A stretch of 64,000 nt of DNA, from contig JAEOTS010000122.1 in NCBI GenBank assembly GCA_016839745.1, positions 1 to 64,000 of the forward strand, read 5' to 3'. This DNA is from Promethearchaeota archaeon (GTDB taxonomy: Archaea > Asgardarchaeota > Lokiarchaeia > Sigyniarchaeales > SOKP01). Shown here piece after piece: positions 47,673 to 57,646 of the stretch. Numbering within the stretch: position 1 is the first letter of the stretch; each line of letters begins with the position of its first letter. The notes below the pieces were generated by a model that was not told where the DNA came from, ran no database searches, and saw nothing but the letters and a program-made list of their open reading frames with translations. The translations under genes were made by a program, and so were the position numbers.

Positions 47673-47784
47673 TCTCTAAATTTAAGTATTAGTACAATAA
47701 TATAATAAAATGATTTTCCTTAATTAAATAATTTTTCCAAAAGAGGAAAGATAAGTTAGAATATTTTAATTACCAAGATCCATA

Positions 47785-48207
47785 TTAATCGATTTTTAAA
47801 GATTTTTCTAGCTTCTTTTCAATTCCTTCTAATTCGGTTAGGAGATTTTTATAAGTTTTCAGTAAATACTTGCCCCAATCGTTTAGTTTAACCCATCCCC
47901 CTCCACCAAGACCTCCTTTTCTAGTTTCTACAGGTGTTTTTCCTGATCTTTCTTTTATTTTATTTAAAATGTTCCACGCATATTTGTATGAATAACCGCA
48001 CTCTTTTGCTGCTTTTGTTAAAGATTTGGGCTCGTTGTTATTAGCGTCATCAATACATTCAAGTAAATTAGCCCATCCTGACCCTAAAATATTTTTACGA
48101 CCCTCATCTTGAAATTCTAGCCAGAATTTGATTCCAAAACTAATTTTACCTTTTAATTTTTCGATATTAGAGTTATCCTCCAATTTTTCACTAGAAGGTT
48201 CTTCCAT
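47785..48207 (-). CDS. ModE-type N-terminal HTH transcription factor (DNA-binding domain only)
   Basis: 140 residues. The core resembles the ModE winged helix: ILGSGWANLLECIDD, KSLTKAAKECGYSYKYAWN, then PVETRKGGLGGGGWVKLNDW. The molybdate-binding part of ModE is absent, so the ligand is unknown. No molybdate genes are near; the next gene, an MBL hydrolase, is divergent at 102 bases and could be a target. Confidence 0.82.
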   Translation of the reverse strand: MEEPSSEKLEDNSNIEKLKGKISFGIKFWLEFQDEGRKNILGSGWANLLECIDDANNNEPKSLTKAAKECGYSYKYAWNILNKIKERSGKTPVETRKGGLGGGGWVKLNDWGKYLLKTYKNLLTELEGIEKKLEKSLKID

Positions 48208-48308
48208 ATTATTTAATTGACTTACTTAATTTTAATTGTTTTTTATAAGAGTAAAGAGAAAAAGATTAAAGTTAAGTCGATTTTTTTTTTGTAAAATAAC
48301 TACAATGA

Positions 48309-49067
48309 ATGAAAATGTTTTTTCCTGATACAGAGAATTCAGTAAAATTAGGACGAGAAGTTACTGAAGATATTTATCATTTTGAAGAGAACCCGATGTT
48401 GGATTGTAATCAGTTTATAATTAACGACAAAAGTACTGGTGAGTTGGCGCTATTTGATTCTGGAAATGGACTTTCTTTAAAGAGTTTGTTCGAAGGTATG
48501 AATAATCTGGGTTTAGATTATAGAAAAATAACTAAAGTATTTCTAACTCACGAACATGTAGATCATGTTCTGGGCTTGTACCCGCTGATAAAAACTCTAA
48601 AAAGTAATCCCCCTGAATTATATGCTTATGGTGAAACAGCGAAAATATTAAGAGAAGGCATTGAATCAAAGATTTTTCCCGGTAATCTCGGGATCAGTCC
48701 AAAAATGTTTGGTTTAGAAATAATTCCTTTAGATGTCAAGATTCTGAATATTCATGAGACAATTAACATCGGTTCAGAATTCACTTTTAATATTTATTAC
48801 ACTCCAGGTCACTCTCAAGGTTCAATTTGTTATTATGAATCTAATAAAAAAATCTTAATTCCTGGAGATTTAGTATTTACGGGAGGGAGTTTTGGAAGAT
48901 ACGATTTTCCAGGGGGATCTCTGGACGCTTTAATTGAATCGATAAAATTTGTTAATAATTTGGATGTCAAATATTTACTTCCGGGTCATATGGGGATAAG
49001 CGATAACGGAAACCCGCAAATTGACTATTCCTATAAAATGGTTCAGTCAATAAAGAGCTTTTTTTAA
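48309..49067 (+). CDS. metallo-beta-lactamase-fold hydrolase
   Basis: 252 residues. The metal motif THEHVDHVLGL gives HxHxDH, GHSQGSICYY carries the next His, IPGDLVFTGG holds the bridging Asp, and LLPGHMG gives the last His. This is a complete dinuclear site of glyoxalase II/MBL type. The substrate is unknown. The gene stands divergent from a ModE-type regulator. Confidence 0.88.
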   Translation: MKMFFPDTENSVKLGREVTEDIYHFEENPMLDCNQFIINDKSTGELALFDSGNGLSLKSLFEGMNNLGLDYRKITKVFLTHEHVDHVLGLYPLIKTLKSNPPELYAYGETAKILREGIESKIFPGNLGISPKMFGLEIIPLDVKILNIHETINIGSEFTFNIYYTPGHSQGSICYYESNKKILIPGDLVFTGGSFGRYDFPGGSLDALIESIKFVNNLDVKYLLPGHMGISDNGNPQIDYSYKMVQSIKSFF

Positions 49068-49239
49068 TTTTTATTAATCAAACACATTTAATTCTATCAG
49101 TAGGGATTTTACAAAATCTAATTTCTTTACCCATTTGATATTTAATTGATAAGAACATTTTTTAACCTAAGATTCTATATTGAAGTTAATCACTTCATTT
49201 AAAATATAAAAAAAGAACAAATTAAAATTTGTGATTAAA

Positions 49240-49890
49240 ATGTCTGATAAATCAATAGACGAAGTTTATTTAAGGTCTTACCCAAAAGTTATATTTTTCT
49301 GGCCTATGGCGCTCTTTTCGTTTGTATTATGGCTGTTGCAATTGCTTTACCCTGAACCTCTTGCAATATTCGGTAACATCTGGCTTATTGTATTTTTCAT
49401 TAACATGTTTATCGTTGCTTTCGATTTTAGTAGTACGAAATTTTTCGTTTTAATTCTCGTTGTCGTTGTTGTAGTTTTACTTCTTGTTTTTCTCGTACCA
49501 GGAATGTTTGCTGCTCTTCCAGGAGGAACCTTTAATCCGGGTTTAACAGCAGAATTTTACGTAGTAGTTACTATTATAATGGCGTTTATTTTAGGACTCG
49601 TTGTTTTGGGATCGAGATTTGATTACTGGAAAATTGAAAGAAACGAAATTTATCATAAAAGCGGAATCTTCTCAAGCGCAGAAAGAATTCCTACAAAAAG
49701 TTTAAGAATCAGGAAATCCATCCCAGATGTGTTTGAATTCTTTATCTTGCGTGCAGGATCAATCACACTTATGCCAGGCCAAGGCGACGTAATCCCACTT
49801 CCTACAGTGCTAAACATAAACAAGAAACAGAAGCAGATTGACTATTTATTGAGCTATGTATCAGTAGAACCGGACGAACTGGACGGGTAA
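49240..49890 (+). CDS. membrane protein with C-terminal bacterial PH-like domain
   Basis: About 216 residues. Four hydrophobic helices (about 18-130) are followed by a cytoplasmic beta-rich domain: RNEIYHKSGIFSSAERIPTK, then a strand pair ending SITLMPGQGDVIPLPTV, as in bPH2/YdbT-like domains. ATG at 49240 is preferred over GTG at 49231. A remnant copy of its 3' end lies 300 bases downstream. Function unknown; a role in membrane organisation is possible. Confidence 0.7.
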   Translation: MSDKSIDEVYLRSYPKVIFFWPMALFSFVLWLLQLLYPEPLAIFGNIWLIVFFINMFIVAFDFSSTKFFVLILVVVVVVLLLVFLVPGMFAALPGGTFNPGLTAEFYVVVTIIMAFILGLVVLGSRFDYWKIERNEIYHKSGIFSSAERIPTKSLRIRKSIPDVFEFFILRAGSITLMPGQGDVIPLPTVLNINKKQKQIDYLLSYVSVEPDELDG

Positions 49891-49929
49891 TTTAGAGCCA
49901 ATTGAAATTCAAAGCCTAAGATTAATATG

Positions 49930-49946
49930 TTTTTTTTCCTTTTTTA
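49930..49946 (+). terminator. T-rich terminator after the PH-like membrane protein gene
   Basis: Two T-runs split by CC lie 40 bases after the stop codon at 49890. This is a probable archaeal terminator. Confidence 0.4.
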
Positions 49947-49950
49947 AAAT

Positions 49951-50130
49951 CTATATTTTTTTACAAGTTTTTGTTTTTTGTAAACAACAATAGTTATAAA
50001 ATGAATATAGTCCAAGCCTCTTTAATACATTAAATCCATCTTTTGTTAAATGATACGCCTCGGCTTTTATAGTTGAGAAAGATAGCGGATCCATACCTAA
50101 ATGTTTCCCAAAACCTTCTATGATGTGATA
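49951..50130 (-). pseudogene. remnant of a winged-helix-like gene
   Basis: On the minus strand an open frame reads FVYHIIEGFGKHLGMDPL, continuing with IKAEAYHLTKDGFNVLKRLG and LYSFYNYCC before TAG at 49951. It looks like the C-terminal end of an HTH-type regulator. There is no start codon except an internal ATG, and a stop lies in frame upstream, so the 5' part is gone. Confidence 0.5.
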
Positions 50131-50190
50131 AACAAAAAAAAGAAACAGATTGACAATTTATTGAGCTATGTATCAGCAAAGCCAGATTAA
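50122..50190 (+). pseudogene. duplicated 3' fragment of the PH-like membrane protein gene
   Basis: The 22 codons before the TAA at 50190 read DVINKKKKQIDNLLSYVSAK, then PD. This is nearly the same as INKKQKQIDYLLSYVSVEPD near the end of the intact gene at 49240-49890, and the bases agree closely (compare ttgagctatgtatcag in both). No start or other part is present, so it is a gene-end scar. Confidence 0.7.
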
Positions 50191-50288
50191 TTAGATTACT
50201 AAATTTTATAAGAAGAAAGTAAAAATAATTATTTTTTTTTTTGATTTTCATTAGATTTAAGAAGTAAACTATATTTTAAGTAATACTG

Positions 50289-51014
50289 ATGACACATCCT
50301 CTAATTTTATTATTCGACTTTGATGGTGTAGTAATTACTCAACGAGCGCTTGAGTTTACTGCTTTATTGTACTTGAAAAAAGGATTCTATAATTGGAAAA
50401 ACACCAAACAATTGAGATTAATTGATATTGCAAGACTTTTTGAGGAAGCAGATTCGAGTAACAGATTGAAAGCATTTTTTAATGTTTATCGTGTATATAA
50501 AAATTACATCCCTAATCGATGGAAGCGGATTTTATTTTTTATCAAATTTAGAAGAACTTTTCCTAAATACGAAAAATATGAGACTCTGAAACCTAACTTG
50601 GAGGGCATTCTAAAAGAATTAAAAAAACGGGGAGTCATTTTTGGAATTGTTTCAAATACAAGTGGAGAAAGATTAGAGCTATTTAGAAATAGATTAAATT
50701 TAGATGATTTTTTTTCTGTTTTTATTTCCCGTGACGATACAGCAATAAGAAAACCTCATGGATATCCTGTTATAGTTGCGTTAAGGCAAATTAAACAGAT
50801 TTTAAAAGTTCCTATAGATAAGGACAAGGTGTATCTAATAGGAGACCTTCCTACAGATATTGAGTGTGCAATCAACGCAGGAGTGAAAAGTATTGCATTA
50901 CTTTCAGGTCATGGTACTAAAATTGATTTGGAAATGGCTAATCCAAGCATTGTTCTTCAAGAAATTAAGGATATTTTAGAAGTTGACCCTTTCAAAAAAT
51001 TATTATTGGACTAA
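50289..51014 (+). CDS. HAD-superfamily hydrolase
   Basis: 241 residues. Motif I is LLFDFDGVVITQ with the nucleophile Asp and second Asp, motif II is IVSNTSGERLE, the Lys motif is RKPHGYPVIVAL, and motif IV is YLIGDLPTDIECAINAG. A helical cap lies between I and II. This is a phosphoglycolate-phosphatase-like enzyme; its substrate is unknown. It lies 19 bases before the HEAT/winged-helix gene, a likely operon. Confidence 0.88.
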   Translation: MTHPLILLFDFDGVVITQRALEFTALLYLKKGFYNWKNTKQLRLIDIARLFEEADSSNRLKAFFNVYRVYKNYIPNRWKRILFFIKFRRTFPKYEKYETLKPNLEGILKELKKRGVIFGIVSNTSGERLELFRNRLNLDDFFSVFISRDDTAIRKPHGYPVIVALRQIKQILKVPIDKDKVYLIGDLPTDIECAINAGVKSIALLSGHGTKIDLEMANPSIVLQEIKDILEVDPFKKLLLD

Positions 51015-51033
51015 ACATTAAATTTCGTTAACA

Positions 51034-53769
51034 ATGTTTAATTTGGAAGAGTTTGAACAAGATCAAGTAATTTACCCCCTAGTTGAGAAACTCGATAAGT
51101 TACTTGATAAAAGTAAGACTGAAAAAGTAGAAAAAGTAATTAAACAACTAGAGGAACTATTAGTAGAACAAAAACATGCGATTCTTATTTCCTATATTTT
51201 GAGTATCTTAGCAGAAAGTGATTTTAACCTAATAAACGAGAGCGTCATTAAGAATTTGGAAAGTTACATAAATACAAATGATCCAAAATTAAAGGTTAAT
51301 ACTCTTATAGTAATTGGATTTGCTATGCTCTCAAAACAAAAGTATCTAGATGAATATTGTCCGAAATTCATTGAAAATTTAGGTGACTTAAACAAAGATG
51401 TACGAGATAATATCTATTATTTTTTACAGGAGATTGGAGAGAAAAATCCCAAATTACTATGCGTATATAAAAAAGAATTCATAAATGCTTTATTGACTGA
51501 AGACGCTGAAGAAAATCTAATTTCTATAATGAGTTTTCTAGAAAAGTGCAGTGAATTTGATTTTGAACAGTTATACAGTTTAAGGGAAGTCTTGAAATCA
51601 CTCATAAATCAACATTTTACTAAAGATTCCTCCAAAATTTATTCAAAAACATTAACCTTAGTTAAAATTATTTTCCCATCTGTGAAAGATTTAGGTATTG
51701 AAGAATTTGGATTAAAAGAGTTATTAGAAACGATTCAGAATATTTTTTTGATGAAAAAATACAATTTTACTGAAATTTCTAAGGAGACGGGAGTAGGTTT
51801 AAAAGATTTTGTTAAAAGTATGAGTATAAAAAACCAAAAAGATTGTAAGATATATTTCTACACTAGCAATAAAGGACAAGAAAATGTCTATTTTTATGAA
51901 ATCGAGAAAGAAAAACTGATAAATATATTCGGGAAGGAAGAAAAATTACAGAAGAAAAACATCCTTAAAATTTTTTCCCCTATTATTCGTACTGAACAGG
52001 AATTGAGATTATTTTTAAATACCTTAATTAAGTTGGGGCACATTAAGGGGCATTATTCAAAATTGGGTTATTTTTACTCTTACAACTACATAAAATCAGA
52101 TCTAAAAGACTCATTTCATAATAATGGGATGGTAAATCTTAAAAAATTTGATTATCTGCCTCCTGATTTTATTAATGAAATTATAAGAGATATATCGAAT
52201 CTAACTAAACAGGTTTTTCTGACAGGAAAAGATAATGCTGCGTACTACTCCTTGAAAAGCATTCAGCAACAAATTAACACTGAAGCAGCAAAAAATACTG
52301 CAATTGATTTAAAATCATATAGAGAACGCTTAACGGAGAAAGATTTTATTAAATTGATTAAAAATTTACCAAAAGGTTATTTAACTTATTTTAGAACAGG
52401 AACTCAATGGTTGACTAATGTAGGATTATTAAATGTCAAAAAAGAAATTGAAAATTCTCGATTAATTGGTTATTATTCAATTCCAATGCTCTCAGATAAG
52501 TTAAATGTAAAGAGAGAATTGTTAGTTCAGATTTTTGAAAGTTTTATTGATATTAGGAGCGGAATATTTGACAAGAACAAAGAAATTTTCTATTATTCAA
52601 AATTTCTAAATCAAAAAATCGAAGAAATATACTCAATAAAGAACCAAAATGAAAGAAATGTACAGATAAATCTGATAGCTAAAAATTTAAACATCGATAG
52701 AAGCCATATACTTACAAAATTAGACGAAAATTTAAAACTAATAGGAGAAGAAATAAAAGGAATGGATTTGATTCAAATCGAAGATTACATTGAAAAAACA
52801 GGCATGTCATATAATTTGTTTATTGAATTTATCAATAATTTAGGATTAAATTATTTCAAAAAAGGAGAATTCCTCATCTTTAACGAGAATAAAATCGAGG
52901 AATCCAAAAAAGAGATAAAATTGGAATTAATCGACAAATCTAGATCTGAGAATGTGATTTATTTGGGAGATATAGATGTTACTTCTAGTATTGTTGAGAA
53001 TTTGCTTAAAGAGCTCCAAAGCGATGAAAAAATTAAGGGCATTTTTCATATTCATGAAGGGGAGCTAGTCTTTTACACAGAAAAAGGAATAGAAAATTTG
53101 ATGCTAGATAATAGTTTTATGTTTTCTTTCAATGATTTTTTTTACGGGAAGATTCTAGATGATAAGGATAAAGAGATTTTAACATCTATTTTTAATAATT
53201 TATTGAGTAAAAATCTGTTGAAAGGTACTTTTGACGAAGAAACATTAACATTTGCTAGTTCAGAAGTAGTTTTTGCACAGGATTATAATATAATATTATT
53301 TGACTTTTCGAAAATGATAATGGAATACATAAAAATATTCAATACTGAGTTCGAAAAAATTAAAAAAATCTTAACAAAACAGAACGAGACAATATATCCT
53401 CAAGAGGTTCGGATGATTCAAGGAATAATTGATGTAATTAACGAAAAATATATCCATTGGAGAAACGGAGTAGAAGCGTTCGTGAGAAAAGCTAATACTT
53501 CACTTTTAAAAAAACAAGGGTATACTGTTAAAAAATATAAATCTATTTCACTTTCTACAGGAAAAAAAGAAGATGTAAAATTATTTGAAGAGGATCCGGA
53601 AGTTATAGATCTAATATCAAAATTTAACAATTGGGTTAAATTATTTAATGAATTAGAGCTTAAATATGGAAATGTTATATTTTATCAAAAAAGGTTAATA
53701 AATGATGCAGGAAATATTGGAAATCAAAAAACCTTAAATGATCTGTTAGAAAGATTAAATCTAACATAA
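51034..53769 (+). CDS. HEAT-repeat and multiple winged-helix protein (possibly UFL1-like)
   Basis: 911 residues. Residues 1 to about 240 are helical pairs of HEAT type. From about 245 on, winged-helix-like units follow one another; each ends in a wing with aromatic strands such as GIFDKNKEIFYYSKFL, NYFKKGEFLIFNEN, KGIFHIHEGELVFYTEKG and LLKGTFDEETLTFASSEVVF. Eukaryotic UFL1 is also a chain of winged helices with a similar wing (FTEA). I infer a protein-binding scaffold, perhaps in a ubiquitin-like pathway, but the link is weak. No catalytic motif is seen. Confidence 0.55.
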   Translation: MFNLEEFEQDQVIYPLVEKLDKLLDKSKTEKVEKVIKQLEELLVEQKHAILISYILSILAESDFNLINESVIKNLESYINTNDPKLKVNTLIVIGFAMLSKQKYLDEYCPKFIENLGDLNKDVRDNIYYFLQEIGEKNPKLLCVYKKEFINALLTEDAEENLISIMSFLEKCSEFDFEQLYSLREVLKSLINQHFTKDSSKIYSKTLTLVKIIFPSVKDLGIEEFGLKELLETIQNIFLMKKYNFTEISKETGVGLKDFVKSMSIKNQKDCKIYFYTSNKGQENVYFYEIEKEKLINIFGKEEKLQKKNILKIFSPIIRTEQELRLFLNTLIKLGHIKGHYSKLGYFYSYNYIKSDLKDSFHNNGMVNLKKFDYLPPDFINEIIRDISNLTKQVFLTGKDNAAYYSLKSIQQQINTEAAKNTAIDLKSYRERLTEKDFIKLIKNLPKGYLTYFRTGTQWLTNVGLLNVKKEIENSRLIGYYSIPMLSDKLNVKRELLVQIFESFIDIRSGIFDKNKEIFYYSKFLNQKIEEIYSIKNQNERNVQINLIAKNLNIDRSHILTKLDENLKLIGEEIKGMDLIQIEDYIEKTGMSYNLFIEFINNLGLNYFKKGEFLIFNENKIEESKKEIKLELIDKSRSENVIYLGDIDVTSSIVENLLKELQSDEKIKGIFHIHEGELVFYTEKGIENLMLDNSFMFSFNDFFYGKILDDKDKEILTSIFNNLLSKNLLKGTFDEETLTFASSEVVFAQDYNIILFDFSKMIMEYIKIFNTEFEKIKKILTKQNETIYPQEVRMIQGIIDVINEKYIHWRNGVEAFVRKANTSLLKKQGYTVKKYKSISLSTGKKEDVKLFEEDPEVIDLISKFNNWVKLFNELELKYGNVIFYQKRLINDAGNIGNQKTLNDLLERLNLT

Positions 53770-53786
53770 AAGTTTACAATATTTCG

Positions 53787-54089
53787 TTAAGACTTCCTTT
53801 TATTTTCAATTTGAGATATTATTCCCTCAATATCGATTTTTTGGACCGATTTAATTTTATACGATTTAGGAGAATAGGTGCCGTTCATCTCCAGAATACC
53901 TTCCTTTGCGAGATAATTAAGAGATCTCCAAATAAAATTTATTTTGGAGCGATTTGAGGCTTTGATATTATTACATCTTCTTATACTTTTAGTAGTGACT
54001 AAGTTGATGTTATTATCTATTAATTTATTAATCGCCTCTATAGTTTCCCTTAAATTTCTTGAAAAGAAGTCCATAAAATCCTCGCTCAT
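53787..54089 (-). CDS. small winged-helix-like protein
   Basis: 100 residues. IDNNINLVTTKSIRRCNNIK and then SKINFIWRSLNYLAKEGIL, followed by YSPKSYKI, fit a winged helix and short wing. It may be a DNA-binding protein or a small partner of the large winged-helix protein with which it converges (17 bases apart). Family not recognised. Confidence 0.55.
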   Translation of the reverse strand: MSEDFMDFFSRNLRETIEAINKLIDNNINLVTTKSIRRCNNIKASNRSKINFIWRSLNYLAKEGILEMNGTYSPKSYKIKSVQKIDIEGIISQIENKRKS

Positions 54090-54237
54090 TAAAAAAAGTA
54101 TTTTACTAATTAGTGTATTAATTTATTCATACGGATTTAAAAACTTTTTTTCTGTTGAATTATAAACGCTCATAAGAATTAAAATTAAATGATCCTATTC
54201 TCTATCGATACCCAAATCAAAATTTAAATTAGATTTC

Positions 54238-55836
54238 TTAATGTCGAAAAACTCTTTTACCGCAAAAGACTAATGCGCAATTTAATTCATCTGCACGCTT
54301 AATAATTGCATCATCGCGAATGGAACCTCCAGGATTGATTATAGCCTTAGCACCTACATCCACAGCAGCTTCTAAACCATCAGGAAATGGAAAGAAAGAG
54401 TCAGTACCCATAACAGAATCCTTTAATTCAGTTTCGTGACCAAATTCTTGTGCTTTTTGTGCTGCTAATTTAACTACATGGACTCGACTTTGTTGTCCAG
54501 CCCCAATGCCAATGGTATAAACTCCATTTTCATAAATTTGAGCAAAACAAGCTGAATTAGATTTCGTCCATTTTGAAACTTTATAAGCAAATATTAGAGC
54601 CTCTTTTTCTTCATTGGTTACTTGCTTTTTGCTTACAACATTCCAATCTTTAATTATATGTTTATGGTCATATTCTTGAACTAAAATTCCTCCCAATACA
54701 CCTCTAATTTCATGATTTCTATAAATTATTTCTCGTTTGTCCAATAAATCGCCAAATTCTATTATCCTCATATTTTCTTTTTGTTTTAGTATCTCAAGCG
54801 CTTCATTTTCGAAAGATGGTGCCAATAGGACTTCAACAAAAATTTTTTCTTTATTTACAATGAAATTTGCTGCATTTGCGGTCAATTCCTTGTTTACACC
54901 CCAAATTCCCCCGAATGCAGATAAGGGATCTGTTTTGAACGCCATTTTAATAGATTCTAATTGGTCGGTTTTATCGATAGCAATCCCATTAGGACTTGTA
55001 TGCTTTAAAATAGCCGTTACATAATGGTTTCTATCAAAATCTAGAAGCATTTGAATACACGCATCAATGTCTAAGTAATTGTTGAAAGAAATCTCTTTTC
55101 CTCCGAGTTGTTTTAGATTATGAAGCCCATATTCACAGGATAGATCTCTATAATAAGCAGCAGCTTGATCCCAGTTTTCTCCATAACGACAATCTTGAAC
55201 TTTTTCATACGTATTAATTATATTAGTTTTCATGATTTGATCTGGGTGATAATAGCTTTGTAAATAATTTGAAATTGCTGCGTTATAATCAGCCATTATT
55301 GTAAAGACTTCTTGAGCTAATGTTGCTCTCGTTTCATCGCTAATTCCCCCTAATTGTTCCAATTCTTCGATTATTTTATCATAATGCCTAGCATTAGGCA
55401 CGACAACAACATTTGGAAAATTTTTTGCTGCTGCTCTTATCATTGTAGGACCGCCTATATCGATCATTTCCAATGCATCAAGTAAAGTAATATTAGGTTT
55501 TGAAATTGCTTCCTTAAATTGATACAAATTACATATCACCATATCTATAGGTGGAATATTGTATTTTAGAGCATCTTCAGAATCTTTTTTTAGTTCTCGT
55601 CGAAAAAGTATTCCTCCTTCGATTTTCGGATGTAAAGTCTTAACTCTACCATCAAACATTTCAGGAGAACCGGTATAATTAGAGATTTGTTCAAAATTAA
55701 TATTGTTTTCCTTTAATAGCCGCCCGGTTCCTCCTGTAGATAGAATTTTAATTCCAAATTTACTTAACGATCTTACAAATTCAGCAATGTTATTTTTATC
55801 AAAGACACTGACGATAGCTCTTTCAATTTTTTTCAT
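54238..55836 (-). CDS. purH: bifunctional AICAR transformylase/IMP cyclohydrolase
   Basis: 532 residues, normal for PurH. The N-terminal IMP cyclohydrolase has KFGIKILSTGGTGRLLKENN and IDIGGPTMIRAAAKN, the C-terminal transformylase has LKHTSPNGIAIDKTD, in which the catalytic Lys-His is kept while the usual NPCG reads SPNG. It makes IMP from AICAR with 10-formyl-THF. Many archaea use PurP and PurO instead, so this is a bacterial-type gene. GuaB, the next enzyme, is encoded just upstream. Confidence 0.95.
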   Translation of the reverse strand: MKKIERAIVSVFDKNNIAEFVRSLSKFGIKILSTGGTGRLLKENNINFEQISNYTGSPEMFDGRVKTLHPKIEGGILFRRELKKDSEDALKYNIPPIDMVICNLYQFKEAISKPNITLLDALEMIDIGGPTMIRAAAKNFPNVVVVPNARHYDKIIEELEQLGGISDETRATLAQEVFTIMADYNAAISNYLQSYYHPDQIMKTNIINTYEKVQDCRYGENWDQAAAYYRDLSCEYGLHNLKQLGGKEISFNNYLDIDACIQMLLDFDRNHYVTAILKHTSPNGIAIDKTDQLESIKMAFKTDPLSAFGGIWGVNKELTANAANFIVNKEKIFVEVLLAPSFENEALEILKQKENMRIIEFGDLLDKREIIYRNHEIRGVLGGILVQEYDHKHIIKDWNVVSKKQVTNEEKEALIFAYKVSKWTKSNSACFAQIYENGVYTIGIGAGQQSRVHVVKLAAQKAQEFGHETELKDSVMGTDSFFPFPDGLEAAVDVGAKAIINPGGSIRDDAIIKRADELNCALVFCGKRVFRH

Positions 55837-55988
55837 GGTAATTCATTCTTTTATATTATGATATAAAAATCAAAATTGGTATTACTAAGTAAGAAATAAT
55901 GCTGTTTTAAGTTAATTAATAGGGATTTAATAAAATTACAATCAATTGAATTTATATTATTGGATGGATTAAAAGGAAGAAATAATCA

Positions 55989-57467
55989 TTAATACCTGCT
56001 AAGTAGGTCGTGAGGTCTACTTTCACGCTGCCCTACATAAGAAACTACGCCAACTTTTGCCTTCTTCATCTCATCTATAGTTTTTGCTCCTGCGTATATC
56101 ATACCATTTAAAAGTCCTTCTTTTAAGGACAATAATACGCCTTCCATGTCTCCAACAAAAGGAACATAATCACTTACACCTTCTGGAAGACTTTTTGAGC
56201 CTTCTGTATATCGATCTGCTACATATCCAGATGTCCTTGCTTCTTTGGAACCCATTCCTCTGTAAATTTTCACTTTTCTACCTTGTATTGTATCGACATA
56301 TCCTGGACTTTCTGTTGATCCCGCAAAAAAGTGTCCAGACATTATTAAATCAGCACCTGCAGTAAACGCTTTGGGTAAATCTCCCGGATTTTTAAAACCA
56401 CCATCTGCAATTAAACTAATTTTTGAATTATAATCTATTATAGCATCAGCCACTTGAGCAGTTGCAAAAAGAGTTGGAGCCCCTACACCAGTTTGAATGG
56501 ATGTAGTGCAAATTGATCCCGATCCCATCCCAACTTTTAATCCAATGAATTTATCCTCATTAAAATTACCTTTTGTAATTAAATGTTCAGCGGCTTCATA
56601 AGTTCCAATGTTTCCTAACACAAAATCGGAATCTAGAAAATCCATGAGTTTTTTAGTGCCTTTAATATCTGATGTTTTATAGAAATCTGCTACATCAATA
56701 AAGAAGATATCTACATAATTCTCGATTTCTTTTAATAATTTTTGAGCATGTGTCGATTCTGGAAATTTAGGAGATAAAGCTAGAGCGCAAATCAAATGAC
56801 CTTCGCTATCCATGGATGCTAAAGGAAATTCTGGAGCTAAATCCTTTTTAGTAATTAATCCCTTTAAGTTTCCTCCTTTATCTATAATAGGAAGTTTCTC
56901 TTTACGAGATTCAAAAAGAACTTCTAACGCCTTTTCTCTAGAAGCCCCCGGTTCGATGGATATCACATCCTTTGTCATAAAATTCTTTACTTTACCGTTG
57001 TTAATATCATTTTTTGAGAAAGGTATATCTCTTTTAGTGAAAATACCACATACTTTGTTTTCTTCGTTAACAACAACAATTCCACTAATATTATAGTTGT
57101 CCATCATATATTTTGCTTTAGAAACGGATTCATCAGGCTGTATCGTGGCTACATCATCAATAACAAATGATCTTGCTCTTTTTACAATCCTCACCATTTC
57201 TAATTGTCGTTCATAGGAACAATTTCGATGTAAAACGCCTAATCCGCCTAATAATGCCATTTTAATAGCCATCAATTCTTCGGTTACTGTATCCATCGCT
57301 GCAGACATTATAGGTAAATTGAATTTATATGATCCTAGATTAGAAGACATATCAACTTCAGAAGGTTCAAAGTTAGTAAATCCTGGTTGAATTAGGACAT
57401 CATCGAATGTAGCAATTATTTCGTTATATTTAACTTTGCTTCGATAATAATCTGTCATTTTCTGCAC
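55989..57467 (-). CDS. guaB: IMP dehydrogenase
   Basis: 492 residues. The barrel contains FDDVLIQPGFTNFEP, SAAMDTVTEELMAIKMALLG, the catalytic Cys loop GMGSGSICTTSIQTG, and IADGGFKNPGDLPKAF. Two CBS domains (about 95-205) sit in the middle as usual. The enzyme oxidises IMP to XMP, the first step of GMP synthesis. PurH lies about 150 bases downstream in the same direction, giving a purine gene pair. Confidence 0.93.
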   Translation of the reverse strand: MQKMTDYYRSKVKYNEIIATFDDVLIQPGFTNFEPSEVDMSSNLGSYKFNLPIMSAAMDTVTEELMAIKMALLGGLGVLHRNCSYERQLEMVRIVKRARSFVIDDVATIQPDESVSKAKYMMDNYNISGIVVVNEENKVCGIFTKRDIPFSKNDINNGKVKNFMTKDVISIEPGASREKALEVLFESRKEKLPIIDKGGNLKGLITKKDLAPEFPLASMDSEGHLICALALSPKFPESTHAQKLLKEIENYVDIFFIDVADFYKTSDIKGTKKLMDFLDSDFVLGNIGTYEAAEHLITKGNFNEDKFIGLKVGMGSGSICTTSIQTGVGAPTLFATAQVADAIIDYNSKISLIADGGFKNPGDLPKAFTAGADLIMSGHFFAGSTESPGYVDTIQGRKVKIYRGMGSKEARTSGYVADRYTEGSKSLPEGVSDYVPFVGDMEGVLLSLKEGLLNGMIYAGAKTIDEMKKAKVGVVSYVGQRESRPHDLLSRY

Positions 57468-57646
57468 GGTTAAAATTATATTTTAATAGTATTATGAAAA
57501 ATATTATTCTTAACATTGAAATTTAAGTATTAGTAATAAAGACAATTTTGATTTTAAAATTTTAGGTATTTAGTCTATGGAAAATATATATTTTTTCATA
57601 GTATTTTATTATACTATTGAAGAGATAAAAAAGAGAAGGAGCTGGA

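Noticed and set aside
47785..48207. Full molybdate-responsive ModE
   Set aside because: Only the HTH part exists. The molybdate-binding domain is absent and no modABC genes are near.
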